Assembly (NCBI RefSeq): GCF_000364605.1
Contig: NZ_KB822577.1
Span: 310,001 to 374,000 of the forward strand
DNA from: Nocardioides sp. Iso805N
GTDB taxonomy: Bacteria; Actinomycetota; Actinomycetes; Propionibacteriales; Nocardioidaceae
DNA: 64,000 nt
Direction: 5' to 3'
Made by a program: the position numbers and the translations under genes. Below are positions 43,078 through 51,544 of this stretch, piece by piece (position 1 is the first letter of the stretch; each line of letters begins with the position of its first letter). The notes under the pieces were generated by a model. That model ran no database searches. It had not been told where the DNA came from and saw only the letters and a list, made by a program, of their open reading frames with translations.

Positions 43078-44004
43078 GTGAGCGCTGTGGAGCGGGACGC
43101 CGGCAGGTCGGGGCTGGACCGGCTTGCCTCGGTCAACCTCAACCTGCTGGTGCCCCTCCTCGCCTTGTTGGAGGAGCGCTCGGTCACCCGGGCCGCCGAG
43201 CGGGTCGGTCTGACCCAGCCGGCGATGAGCCACGCCCTGGGGCGTATGCGCCGACTGCTGGGGGACGACCTCATCGTGCGGCAGGCCAACGGCAACAGGT
43301 TGACGCCGCGAGCCTTGGAGTTGATCGGGCCGCTGCGGGTCGTCCTGCGGCAGGCCGCCGATGTGGTCAACTTCCCCGGCTTCGACCCTGCCACCGACGC
43401 GCGAGTCATCACGGTGGCGATGATGACGCCGACCGCCTTCGTCGTGGGCCCCCCGCTGGCCAGGCTGATCGCCGAGCGAGCTCCCCGGGCGACCCTGCGT
43501 ATCCGGACGATCACCATGCCGACGGACTCTGCCTTCACCGAGGAGGGCGTCGACGTCGTGCTGATGTCGGATGCGTTCGCCTCGCCGTACCCGCGCGAGC
43601 GGCTCTACGACGACCGGTGGGCCGTCATCGCTTCGCCGGACACGCCGCCCGAGGTCGGCGCCCTGGAGCTCATCTCGGCGTACCCGCATGTCGTGTTCGA
43701 TGCCGAGCGCCGGGTGGTGCCCTACTCGGTCCTCGACGAGCATCGGATCGCGTACCGCATCGGACAACTCGTCTCGGACAACCTGATGGTCGCGCACCTG
43801 GTCGCGCGCTCCGGCGGTGTGGTCGGCTTCCAGCGGCGGCGCGTCGCGACCGCCATGCAGGCGGTGGGGGAGCTGAGGATCGAGGAGTTCCCGTTGCCGC
43901 TGCACGGCGTCGGTATCGACATGGTCTGGAATCCGCGTCTGTCGGACCAGTACTTCGTCGAGTGGCTGCGTGGGCTGCTGTTCGAGGTCGCCGGAGCGCT
44001 GTGA
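43078..44004 (+). CDS. LysR-family transcriptional regulator
   Basis: 308 residues. Helix-turn-helix at about 18-76: LNLLVPLLALLEERSVTRAA, ERVGLTQPAMSHALGRMRRL. The effector domain follows, like NodD/PcpR-type regulators of aromatic metabolism. GTG start at 43078, only 11 bases after the reductase stop, so it is read with the P450 operon and may autoregulate it. Convergent to the TetR gene with 6 bases between the stops. Effector not known; an aromatic acid is likely. Confidence 0.87.
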   Translation: MSAVERDAGRSGLDRLASVNLNLLVPLLALLEERSVTRAAERVGLTQPAMSHALGRMRRLLGDDLIVRQANGNRLTPRALELIGPLRVVLRQAADVVNFPGFDPATDARVITVAMMTPTAFVVGPPLARLIAERAPRATLRIRTITMPTDSAFTEEGVDVVLMSDAFASPYPRERLYDDRWAVIASPDTPPEVGALELISAYPHVVFDAERRVVPYSVLDEHRIAYRIGQLVSDNLMVAHLVARSGGVVGFQRRRVATAMQAVGELRIEEFPLPLHGVGIDMVWNPRLSDQYFVEWLRGLLFEVAGAL

Positions 44005-44010
44005 TCGCGG

Positions 44011-44619
44011 TTAGTTGAGCAGCTGCGTCCACGCGTGGGCGAGCTCGTCGATCATCTGGTCGCGATCGAGCTTCCAGTCTGAGGTCTCCCAGTTCTGGGC
44101 GACGTAGTCGAGCTGGGCCATGGCCAGCACCCCGCGGAAGTGGCGCTGGTGGCGCGCGAGGCGACCGGATCTGGTCAGGCCGTCCTCGATGTCGCTGATC
44201 GGCTCCTCCAGCCAGCGCTCGACCAGGTTGACCAGCTCCGGATCGACGGCGGCGGCGTCGCGTGCGATCCGGATGATCGGGTGGATCAGCGGCCAGCTCT
44301 GCGCCACATGCCGCAGCCAACCCTCGATCGCCTCGCGACTGCCGTCGGCGACGGTCGCGACCAGGTCCTGGGCGGTGGACCCGTGCTCGGCGGACCGGCC
44401 GCGCTCCAGCACCTCGTTGAGGTTCTCGTCGATGAGCGCCCTCATGAGTTCGGTGCGCGAGGAGAAGTAGGCGTAGAACGTCACGCGCGTGGTGCCCGCG
44501 GCCTTCGCGACGTCGTCCACGGTGGTGGCGGCGTACCCCTTGGTCCGGAAGAGGTCGAGGCCCGCGTCCAGGAGGAGTCGCCGGGTCAGCTGCTTCTGGG
44601 CCGCGCGGAGGTTCGCCAT
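44011..44619 (-). CDS. TetR-family regulator of the MFS/phosphotriesterase genes
   Basis: 202 residues. N-terminal helix-turn-helix: LLLDAGLDLFRTKGYAATTV, DDVAKAAGTTRVTFYAYFSS (about 15-54), then an all-helical ligand domain. Divergent from the MFS gene. The dyad TTGACATCATGTAAA (44691-44705) lies 72 bases from its start and recurs as TTGACATGGTGTTAA before the phosphotriesterase operon, so this protein probably represses both. The inducer is unknown, possibly the substrate or product of the downstream hydrolases. Confidence 0.85.
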   Translation of the reverse strand: MANLRAAQKQLTRRLLLDAGLDLFRTKGYAATTVDDVAKAAGTTRVTFYAYFSSRTELMRALIDENLNEVLERGRSAEHGSTAQDLVATVADGSREAIEGWLRHVAQSWPLIHPIIRIARDAAAVDPELVNLVERWLEEPISDIEDGLTRSGRLARHQRHFRGVLAMAQLDYVAQNWETSDWKLDRDQMIDELAHAWTQLLN

Positions 44620-44690
44620 GCTCGCACCTTAGCCCAGGGAGTACGCCGAACGGCCGCCTCGGCTTGCGCTAATACGCAATGAGCTTTTAC

Positions 44691-44705
44691 TTGACATCAT
44701 GTAAA
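44691..44705. promoter_or_regulatory. Candidate TetR operator in the MFS promoter
   Basis: TTGACATCATGTAAA, matching TTNACANNNTGTNAA as a near-perfect dyad; it overlaps a TTGACA -35. The same dyad stands before the phosphotriesterase operon at 46607-46621. A second palindrome, CATGTAAATTTGCATG, overlaps at 44698-44713. Confidence 0.6.
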
Positions 44706-44825
44706 TTTGCATGGCACGGTGCACGCATCAAGGCGTGATGCCCATCACGTCCGGGTTGGTTCTTCGCTGTACTCCGATGCGAGGCAGGCGCGAGACGACC
44801 CGCTTCCATGCCTAAGGAGCACTCG

Positions 44826-46538
44826 ATGAGTGACACTCAGCTGCGGGGCTACGTCCCGACACTGATCGCCGGTTGTCTCGGCGTGTTCGTGGCCCAGGTG
44901 GCGTATTCGCTGCCGGCCTCCGTCCTCGGAACGATCCAGCAGGATCTCGGCATCTCCGGCGCCCAGCTCACCTGGGTGAGCGCCGCCTTCGCCGCCGCGA
45001 TGGTGCTCTTCGAGCTCACCTTCGGCGTGTTCGGTGACATGTTCGGCCGCAAGCAGCTGCTGCTGGGCGGCCTCGCGGTGTTGATCGTCGGGGAGGTGGT
45101 GACCCTCCTCGGGGCCAGCAACGTCCACGCGCTCTGGGTCGGTCAGGCGATCGCCGGCATCGGCGCCGGCGCGCTCTACCCGATCTCCCTGACCATGATC
45201 GCGGCGCTTGCGCCCGACTCGGTGACGCGCGCGCGTTCCATCGCGCTGTGGGCCGGCTTCCTCTCCATCGGGGCCGCTGTCTCGCCCATCGCCGCCGGCT
45301 CGCTCGCGGAGAGTGGTCACTGGAAGTCGTCGTTCTGGATTCCGATCGGCTTGGCGGTCCTCGCGCTACTCGCCTCACTCGGGGCGAAGAACTCCTCGGC
45401 TCCGGAAGGACGCAAGCTGGATCTGCCCGGCCAGTTCGCGCTGATCATCGGCCTCCTCGCGCTGGTGTGGGCGCTCACCCAAGGCTCGGAGGACGGCTAC
45501 GGGCGTGGTGAGATCGTCGCAGGCTTCGTGATCGCCGCGGTCTTCCTGGTCGCCTTCGTTGTGAACGAGATCAGGACGCCGTCGCCGCTGATCCATCTCG
45601 ATCTGTTCGCCAACCGCGCCTTCGCGATCACCGGCATCGTGGCAGTGCTGGGGATGTTCGCCTACCTCGCGATCTGTTTCTCGATGACGATGTTCCTGGG
45701 CACCGTGATCCACATCGGCGCCGTCTACATCGGCATCCTCTTCCTCGTCATCCAGATCCCTGCTCTCCTGCTCGTCCCACTGGTCGCCAAGCTCATCCAC
45801 TCGGTCAGCCCGCAGTGGGTGCTGACCGCCGGCTTCGCCTGCATCGCCGTCGCCGCGTTCTGGGCCTCGCGCTTCGACGCGCACTCCTTCCTCGATGCCC
45901 ACGGGGCTCCGCACGATGCGGACTTCGTCGTGTTCATCGCGCCGATGGTCCTCAACGGCGTGGGCTTCGCGCTGACGGTGGGCTCCATCACCGCGGTGGC
46001 GATCAACGCCGTTCCGCTCCGGCTCGCCGGCATGGCCTCGGCAACGACCAACCTGCTGCGCGACTTCGGGTTCGCTCTCGGACCGGTGCTGGGAGGGGCG
46101 ATCTACAACTCGATCGCCAACCGCAGGCTCCACAGCGGCCTCGACGCCGCTCTGGCCAAGGCCGCGCACCAGGGCTTCACCGTCCTCGGAAGGCCGCTGG
46201 ACGCACACGTGCCGACGGGCGCCGTGATGGGAGCCCTGCACGGCATCGCCGAGGGCGGCGGCGCGGTGGCGGTCAACTCGGTGCCAGTGCTGAGCGACCC
46301 GAAGACCGGCAAGCCGTTCGTCGACATGCCGGCCGCCCTGCACGAGCTGGCCTTCAGCTCGCTGTCGCACGCCTTCAACGTCACGTTCCTGGTCGCCGCG
46401 ATCTGCGCCCTGGTCTCGGCGGTCCTCGCGGCCGTGGGGCTGGCGGGTGCCAAGAGCGCCTCGGAGCAGGCCGTCGAGCTGGGCACCGACGTGATCCACC
46501 AGGTCGCTGGCGTGGCTGAGGATGTCCAGCCCGTCTGA
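44826..46538 (+). CDS. MFS transporter, DHA2 (14-helix) type
   Basis: 570 residues with about 14 membrane segments. N-terminal LIAGCLGVFVAQVAYSLPAS, loop 2-3 motif FGDMFGRKQLLLGG (motif A) and motif C-like AGFLSIGAAVSPIAAGSLAE. A long extracellular or cytosolic insert near 455-505 (PTGAVMGALHG, DPKTGKPFVDMPAAL) precedes the last helix. DHA2 members export drugs or import/export organic acids. ATG at 44826 with AAGGAG upstream; a GC hairpin and T-run follow the stop. Under the shared TetR-type dyad, so likely part of the ester-degradation regulon, as uptake or efflux of its substrate. Confidence 0.85.
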   Translation: MSDTQLRGYVPTLIAGCLGVFVAQVAYSLPASVLGTIQQDLGISGAQLTWVSAAFAAAMVLFELTFGVFGDMFGRKQLLLGGLAVLIVGEVVTLLGASNVHALWVGQAIAGIGAGALYPISLTMIAALAPDSVTRARSIALWAGFLSIGAAVSPIAAGSLAESGHWKSSFWIPIGLAVLALLASLGAKNSSAPEGRKLDLPGQFALIIGLLALVWALTQGSEDGYGRGEIVAGFVIAAVFLVAFVVNEIRTPSPLIHLDLFANRAFAITGIVAVLGMFAYLAICFSMTMFLGTVIHIGAVYIGILFLVIQIPALLLVPLVAKLIHSVSPQWVLTAGFACIAVAAFWASRFDAHSFLDAHGAPHDADFVVFIAPMVLNGVGFALTVGSITAVAINAVPLRLAGMASATTNLLRDFGFALGPVLGGAIYNSIANRRLHSGLDAALAKAAHQGFTVLGRPLDAHVPTGAVMGALHGIAEGGGAVAVNSVPVLSDPKTGKPFVDMPAALHELAFSSLSHAFNVTFLVAAICALVSAVLAAVGLAGAKSASEQAVELGTDVIHQVAGVAEDVQPV

Positions 46539-46550
46539 TGCTGTGGAGGA

Positions 46551-46590
46551 GCCGCGCACCGCCGATCGCGGTGCGCGGCCCCTTTGTTTT
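46551..46590 (+). terminator. Intrinsic terminator after the MFS gene
   Basis: GCCGCGCACCGC (46551-46562) pairs perfectly with GCGGTGCGCGGC (46568-46579) across CGATC, then CCCCTTTGTTTT. A strong 12-pair stem with a T-rich tail, 12 bases past the MFS stop. Confidence 0.85.
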
Positions 46591-46606
46591 CATGGCGTTT
46601 ACGTCC

Positions 46607-46636
46607 TTGACATGGTGTTAAGCAAACGGCTACCGT
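46607..46636 (+). promoter_or_regulatory. Promoter and TetR-type dyad of the phosphotriesterase operon
   Basis: TTGACA (46607-46612), an 18-base spacer, TACCGT (46631-46636). The -35 is inside the dyad TTGACATGGTGTTAA (46607-46621), matching TTNACANNNTGTNAA. The start codon follows 49 bases after the -10. Confidence 0.6.
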
Positions 46637-46685
46637 GACAAGCGCCACAGGGTGCGTTGCACCACCATCCGACCGTGAGGCCCCC

Positions 46686-47570
46686 ATGACAGCCACCACC
46701 GTCAACACCGTGCTGGGCCCGGTGTCCGGCGCCGAGCTCGGCATCGTCGCCGTGCGCGAGACGCTGCTCTCCGTGCTTCCCGGCGCCCAGTACGGCTACG
46801 ACATCGACATCGACCGGGCACGGGTCTTCCGCGCCATCGCCGAGAAGCTCAACGCCTTCCGAGCTGCCGGCGGCGGGACCGTCGTCGACGCGGGCGGCAT
46901 GTTCGCCGGGCGCGACGTGCCGCTCTACGAGGCGGTCTCCCGGGCCACGGGGGTGCATATCGTCGCCTCCTCCGGCCAGATGGAGGAGGGAATGCTCGGC
47001 GGCTACTTCCTCACCCCCCAGACCAACCCGCCGACGCCCTGGCCGACCGCCAAGTTCGCCGCGCTCTACGCCGCCGAGGTCACCGAGGGCATGGTCGTGC
47101 CGCGCGTCGAGCGCCGGGGCGCGGCCGGGTTGATCTCGACCGCCACGACGCCCGACGGCATGACCGCGACCGATGAGAGTCAGCTGCGCGGGTGCGCACG
47201 GGCCGCGCTCGACACCGGTGTCGCTCTCGCCCTCCGCGCCGGCAACGACCCGATGGCCGAGCTCGCCGTCGCGGTCGAGGAGCAGCTGGCAGCCGACCGG
47301 GTCGCCGTCTCGAACGTGGGGGAGAGTGCCGCCGACATCGCCGCTGCCGGTGCGTTCGTGGTCTTCACCGACGTCCATGCTGCCGTCGCTTTCGCCTATG
47401 ACGGCAACGCGACCAGGACCCTGCTGGCCACAGGAGGTGCCGCGCTCACGTTCGGCCACGAGGCCGCGCCCGCGTCGTATGCCGGCTTGATCGAAGCCGT
47501 GCCGGCCGAGCTCCGCCACCAGCTGCTCGTGGCTAACCCCGCTGCCCTGCTCGCCGCGAAGGAGGCATGA
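46686..47570 (+). CDS. Phosphotriesterase-family homologue lacking all metal ligands
   Basis: 294 residues, alpha/beta-barrel of the amidohydrolase/phosphotriesterase family by clear similarity to the next gene (VNTVLGPV.. LG.VA, GGGTVVDAGG, TGVHIVASSG). Every expected metal ligand is replaced: the N-terminal His-x-His is Arg24-Glu-Thr26, the carboxylated Lys region reads GLISTATTPDG, the third and fourth His regions read ALALRAGND and VAVSNVGES, and the Asp region reads LLATGGAAL. It is thus unlikely to be a metal hydrolase. It may be a partner subunit of the intact paralogue, whose ATG is 5 bases on. ATG 46686 chosen by alignment with the paralogue. Confidence 0.8.
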   Translation: MTATTVNTVLGPVSGAELGIVAVRETLLSVLPGAQYGYDIDIDRARVFRAIAEKLNAFRAAGGGTVVDAGGMFAGRDVPLYEAVSRATGVHIVASSGQMEEGMLGGYFLTPQTNPPTPWPTAKFAALYAAEVTEGMVVPRVERRGAAGLISTATTPDGMTATDESQLRGCARAALDTGVALALRAGNDPMAELAVAVEEQLAADRVAVSNVGESAADIAAAGAFVVFTDVHAAVAFAYDGNATRTLLATGGAALTFGHEAAPASYAGLIEAVPAELRHQLLVANPAALLAAKEA

Positions 47571-47574
47571 GCAT

Positions 47575-48561
47575 ATGACCGCCGCTCACATCGATCGTGT
47601 GAACACCGTCCTGGGTCCGATTGCGCCCGAAGAGCTCGGGTTCGTCGCCATCCACGAGCACATCGGCTACGGCATGCCCGGCTCCGAGCTCGACACCCAG
47701 TGGTGGAAGACGCCCGAGCAGCGCTACGAGGAGACCGTCCCCAAGCTGCGGACGTTCCACGAGAACACGCTCCCGTGGGGTGGCGCCACCTTCGTCGACG
47801 CGACCGGCATCTGCAACGGCCGTGACATCGACTACTACCAGTCGCTCTCGGCGAAGACGGGCGTCCACATCGTCGCCTCGACCGGCTTCGTGGGCGGCGA
47901 CACCGCCCTCGCGTTCTTCGAGCGTGCCAGCGTCGACTACCTCTACCGCCAGTTCGTCCACGAGATCACCGTCGGCATCGGCCGCACCGGCGGCAAGGCG
48001 GGGATCATCAAGGTCGGCGTCAGCCGCGGCTTCAAGATGAAAGAGCTCGACCTGCGCATCTACCGGGCTGCTGCTCGCGCGGCCCTGGAGACCGGCGTGC
48101 CGATCTTCACCCACCTCGCCGTCGACGCCGAGCCGGCCGTCGAGATCTTCGCCGAGGAGGGTTTGCCGCTGCACCGCGTCCTTTTCGGTCATGCCGACGA
48201 CGGCGTCAGTCAGGGCAAGGTGCGCGACCGGTGGATCGCGGAGCAGGGCGGCCGGATCGGCTTCGACACCTTCGGTTACGACCTCGAGCTGCCCGACCCG
48301 CCGTTTTGGGGTCGTCCGCGCCAGGAGCGCCTCGAGCACTTCCTTGGTTACCTGCGCGACGGGCTGACCGACAGCGTCCTCGCCTCGGCCGACGCCAACT
48401 GCAGTCCGCTCGGCTGGCCGGGAGTCAAGGGGCACACCATCAACTACCTGTTCGACACCCTCTTCCCTGCGCTGCGGGACAACGGGGTGGACGACGCCAC
48501 GATCAACCGGATCTTCGTCGAGCTCCCGGCCGACTTCCTGACCCTCCAGCCACAGAACTGA
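47575..48561 (+). CDS. Phosphotriesterase-family metal hydrolase (intact)
   Basis: 328 residues. All binuclear-metal ligands present: His27-x-His29 (AIHEHIGYG), Lys146 (AGIIKVGVS), His180 (IFTHLAV), His206 (LFGHADD) and Asp273 (LASADANC); their spacing is close to that of Brevundimonas phosphotriesterase. Family members include lactonases, so the natural substrate may be a lactone or an ester rather than an organophosphate. It follows the degenerate paralogue by 4 bases and precedes a flavin monooxygenase, suggesting monooxygenation and ring opening of one compound; this is inference. Confidence 0.88.
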   Translation: MTAAHIDRVNTVLGPIAPEELGFVAIHEHIGYGMPGSELDTQWWKTPEQRYEETVPKLRTFHENTLPWGGATFVDATGICNGRDIDYYQSLSAKTGVHIVASTGFVGGDTALAFFERASVDYLYRQFVHEITVGIGRTGGKAGIIKVGVSRGFKMKELDLRIYRAAARAALETGVPIFTHLAVDAEPAVEIFAEEGLPLHRVLFGHADDGVSQGKVRDRWIAEQGGRIGFDTFGYDLELPDPPFWGRPRQERLEHFLGYLRDGLTDSVLASADANCSPLGWPGVKGHTINYLFDTLFPALRDNGVDDATINRIFVELPADFLTLQPQN

Positions 48562-48572
48562 GAGCCCCCACC

Positions 48573-49700
48573 ATGGACATCACGAACCTGAACATCGCCG
48601 TCGTCGGTGCCGGCTACGCCGGCGCGGCAGCGGCGAAGGCGCTGAGCAACCTCGGTGCGAACGTCACCGTCTTCGAGCAGGCCACCGAGATCCGCGAGGT
48701 GGGCGCCGGCATCGGCCTGCGTCCTTCCTCGATGCACCAGTTCAACAAGCGCGGCAGCGCCGAGGCGATCATGTCGGTCAGCTCGCCGAGCGACGCTTTC
48801 GAGATCCTGACCGCCGATGCCCACCGCATCGCCCAGGAGGAGTGGCCGGAGAAGGCGGCCTACGGCGAGACGACTCGCTTCATCCATCGCGGCGACTTCA
48901 TCGATGCGCTGGTCAGCGTGCTGCCTGCGGGCATGGTCAAGCTGGGTCACCGGCTGGAGAAGGTCGTCGACGAGGGCGCCGGCGCGACCCTGCACTTCGC
49001 CAATGGGGAGAGCGCCACCTTCGACCTCGTCGTCGGCGCCGACGGCATCAAGTCGATCGTGCGCGAGCAGCTCTTCAGCGACCAACGGCCGGTCTTCGCC
49101 GGCGAGCACGCCTACCGGGCGGTCATCGACGCGGCCGGCACCTTCGGCATGGTCGCCGACGGCAACCTGCGGATGTACATCGGCCGCGGCACCAAGATCT
49201 ACCTGCTGCCCCTGCTGCACCGTGGGCAGGTCTCCTTCGACATCACGGCGCTCAACCCCGACAGCAGCTGGGCGCCGGTGGTCACCAAGGAAGAAATCCT
49301 CAAGACCGTCGAGGGCTTTGACGAGCGGCTCGTCGAGATGACCCGCAACCTCGACATGGACACGGTCAACGCCCGGGCGGTCTACGACATCGACCCGGTG
49401 CCGGTATGGCACTCGGGAGCTGTCGTGCTGATCGGCGACGCGGCCCACGCCATGTGCCACCACCAGGGCCAGGGCGCCAACTCCGCCATCCTGGACGCCG
49501 GCGCCCTCGCCGATGCCCTTGAGCGGGCGACATCGGTCGCGGAGGCGCTCGCCGGCTTCCAGGCCATCCGCAAGCCGGTCACCGATGAGTTGCAGCGCAT
49601 CTCGCGCAACGGCTGGACCGACGAGGAGATCGACGACGTCTTCCCGGGCCAGAAGCCCGGCCAGGTCGGTGCGACGACGGCGACGACGGCAGGGGCCTGA
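48573..49700 (+). CDS. FAD-dependent monooxygenase (salicylate-hydroxylase class)
   Basis: 375 residues, class A flavin hydroxylase. FAD motif IAVVGAGYAGAAAAKALSNL at 8-27, DG motif VVGADGIKSIVREQL near 150, second FAD motif VVLIGDAAHAMCHHQGQGAN near 288. The family includes salicylate and 6-hydroxynicotinate monooxygenases; the specific substrate is not readable. ATG 48573 is weakly preceded by GAGAG; a much longer frame to 48231 overlaps the phosphotriesterase gene and is not used. Probably the oxidising step of this operon, with hydrolases before and after. Confidence 0.87.
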   Translation: MDITNLNIAVVGAGYAGAAAAKALSNLGANVTVFEQATEIREVGAGIGLRPSSMHQFNKRGSAEAIMSVSSPSDAFEILTADAHRIAQEEWPEKAAYGETTRFIHRGDFIDALVSVLPAGMVKLGHRLEKVVDEGAGATLHFANGESATFDLVVGADGIKSIVREQLFSDQRPVFAGEHAYRAVIDAAGTFGMVADGNLRMYIGRGTKIYLLPLLHRGQVSFDITALNPDSSWAPVVTKEEILKTVEGFDERLVEMTRNLDMDTVNARAVYDIDPVPVWHSGAVVLIGDAAHAMCHHQGQGANSAILDAGALADALERATSVAEALAGFQAIRKPVTDELQRISRNGWTDEEIDDVFPGQKPGQVGATTATTAGA

Positions 49701-49703
49701 GCG

Positions 49704-50618
49704 ATGCCGCTGCATCCTGAGATCGCCAAGGTGCTGGCCTCCCTGCCGCACCCCGAAGGCCCCCTCGACCCGAAGGTGATGCGCGCCCAGGAGGAGGACC
49801 AGGTCGCGGCACCCCAGGAGCGTCTTGCGTTGCACGCGGTGGAGGACCTGACGGCGGCCACGCCGAACGGCGACGTACCGGTCCGTGTCTACACGCCTGC
49901 CGTGGCCGACTCCTACGGCGTGCTCGTGTACTTGCACGGCGGCGCGTTCTTCCTCGGCAGCCTCGAGACCCACGACCACGTCGCACGTGCGCTGGCCCGG
50001 GAGACGGGGCTGCGGGTCGTCGCCGTCGACTACCGGCTCGCTCCGGAGAACGTCTTCCCCGCTGGCCTCGACGACTGCTACGGCGTCGTCCGCTGGGTCG
50101 CGGAGCGGCCCGAGGCGCTCGCCTGGAACGGCGAGACCCTCGCGCTCGCCGGCGACTCCTCGGGGGGCACCTTCGTCGCCGTCGTCGCGGGGATGGCCAA
50201 GGACGACGGGTTCGACGTCATTACGCAGCAGGTGCTGTTCTACCCCTCGCTCGACCTGGACTTCGACATCGACCGGTATGCCTCGCTTCGCGAGAACGCC
50301 GTCGGCTACGGGCTGGAGACCGCCGGCCTCAAGCCGTTCAACGCGTTCTACATCAACAGCGGTGCCGATCCTGCCGATCCTCGGGTTTCGCCGATCAAGC
50401 GCGAGGATCTCACGGGCCTGCCCCCAGCCCTCATCATCACCGGTGAGTTCGACCCGCTCCGCGACGAGGGCGAACGCTACGGCGAACGGTTGCTGGCCGC
50501 TGGTGTGGAGGCGAAGGTCAGCCGCTACCAGGGCGCCGGCCACGGCTTCGTGCAGCACTTCTACTGGATCCCCGACTACTACCGGGCCTTCGCCGAGACC
50601 GCGGAGTTCCTCGCATGA
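49704..50618 (+). CDS. Alpha/beta-hydrolase, HSL/acetyl-esterase family
   Basis: 304 residues. Oxyanion-hole motif HGGAF at 78-82 (YLHGGAFFLGS), nucleophile Ser152 in GDSSGG, acid in GEFDPLRDEG and His in GAGHGFVQHF near the end: a complete triad of the hormone-sensitive-lipase group. It hydrolyses short-chain esters or amides. It begins 3 bases after the monooxygenase stop and its own stop overlaps the MBL gene (ATGA). Likely acts on an ester or lactone intermediate of the operon. Confidence 0.88.
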   Translation: MPLHPEIAKVLASLPHPEGPLDPKVMRAQEEDQVAAPQERLALHAVEDLTAATPNGDVPVRVYTPAVADSYGVLVYLHGGAFFLGSLETHDHVARALARETGLRVVAVDYRLAPENVFPAGLDDCYGVVRWVAERPEALAWNGETLALAGDSSGGTFVAVVAGMAKDDGFDVITQQVLFYPSLDLDFDIDRYASLRENAVGYGLETAGLKPFNAFYINSGADPADPRVSPIKREDLTGLPPALIITGEFDPLRDEGERYGERLLAAGVEAKVSRYQGAGHGFVQHFYWIPDYYRAFAETAEFLA

Positions 50619-51544
50619 GCGTGGCGATCCATCCCATCGCGGCGCCCTGGGGCCGCTTCGCGCTCTACAGCTTCCTGATCGACGGACCCGAGCTCGCGCT
50701 CGTCGACACCGGCGTCACCGCCTCCGCGGCGAACCTGCCCGCGGAGCTGGAGAGGCTGGGCAGGCGCATCCAGGACGTCCGCTGGATCCTGCTGACGCAC
50801 GGTCACATCGACCACGTCGGCGGCGCGTACGCGCTGTGGGAGGCGACCGGGCGTCGAGCGCAGGTGGTCATCTCCGAGACCGACGCGCACTTCCTCGCCT
50901 CGCGCCGTGCCCACGTCGAGGAGGCCCTCGCCTTGCGAGGGTCGTACGTCGACACCGAAGCGCTCGAGGCCACCAAGTCGGCCGAGGTGCTCGAGGCCGT
51001 CTCCGGTGAGATGCAGCCCTCGCGCACCGTCCGCGACGGCGACCTCCTGGATCTCGGTGGTGTCCGCGTGCGCGTGGTCGCAACCCCGGGACACACCCCC
51101 GGCGCCGTCACCTACGTGGTCCAGGACGCCGCCGGTGCCAGCGAGCACGTCTTCGTTGGCGACGCGGCGCAGTGCTACGGCGCGGCCAGCGGGTTCCCCG
51201 GGTACGAGGACCCCGACGCCTACCGTGCGTCCCTGGTGCGGCTCGTTGCCCTGGAACCGCAGCATCTCTACCTCGGGCACCCCTACCGCCGTATGGACGG
51301 CACGCCGTACCACGTGGCGCTGGCCGCGGGCGATGCTCGTGCCGCGCTGGACGCCAGCCTCGAGCGCGAGGCCCAGGTGCGCGCCGGCGCCTCCCGCGCC
51401 GCACGCCGGACGAGCCGGTCGCCGTACTCGCCCTTCGAGGCGCACGCGGCCGAGCTCGGCTACACCGGCGATCCGACGCTCGAGCCCTCCCCGTTCTTCA
51501 CCACGCTCAACGGCTACACCGCGACCGAGAAGGAGCCCTCCTGA
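50615..51544 (+). CDS. Metallo-beta-lactamase-fold hydrolase
   Basis: 309 residues. Zinc motif THGHIDH at 61-67 (His62, His64, Asp66, His67), then ATPGHTPGAVTYV (His of the third site), VGDAAQ (Asp) and LYLGHPYRR (last His). The first residues (GRFALYSFLIDGPELALVDTG) match lactonase and hydroxyacylglutathione-hydrolase types. ATGA overlap with the esterase, one-base overlap with the CocE-type gene. Possible lactonase or thioesterase; not a beta-lactamase. Confidence 0.86.
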   Translation: MSVAIHPIAAPWGRFALYSFLIDGPELALVDTGVTASAANLPAELERLGRRIQDVRWILLTHGHIDHVGGAYALWEATGRRAQVVISETDAHFLASRRAHVEEALALRGSYVDTEALEATKSAEVLEAVSGEMQPSRTVRDGDLLDLGGVRVRVVATPGHTPGAVTYVVQDAAGASEHVFVGDAAQCYGAASGFPGYEDPDAYRASLVRLVALEPQHLYLGHPYRRMDGTPYHVALAAGDARAALDASLEREAQVRAGASRAARRTSRSPYSPFEAHAAELGYTGDPTLEPSPFFTTLNGYTATEKEPS

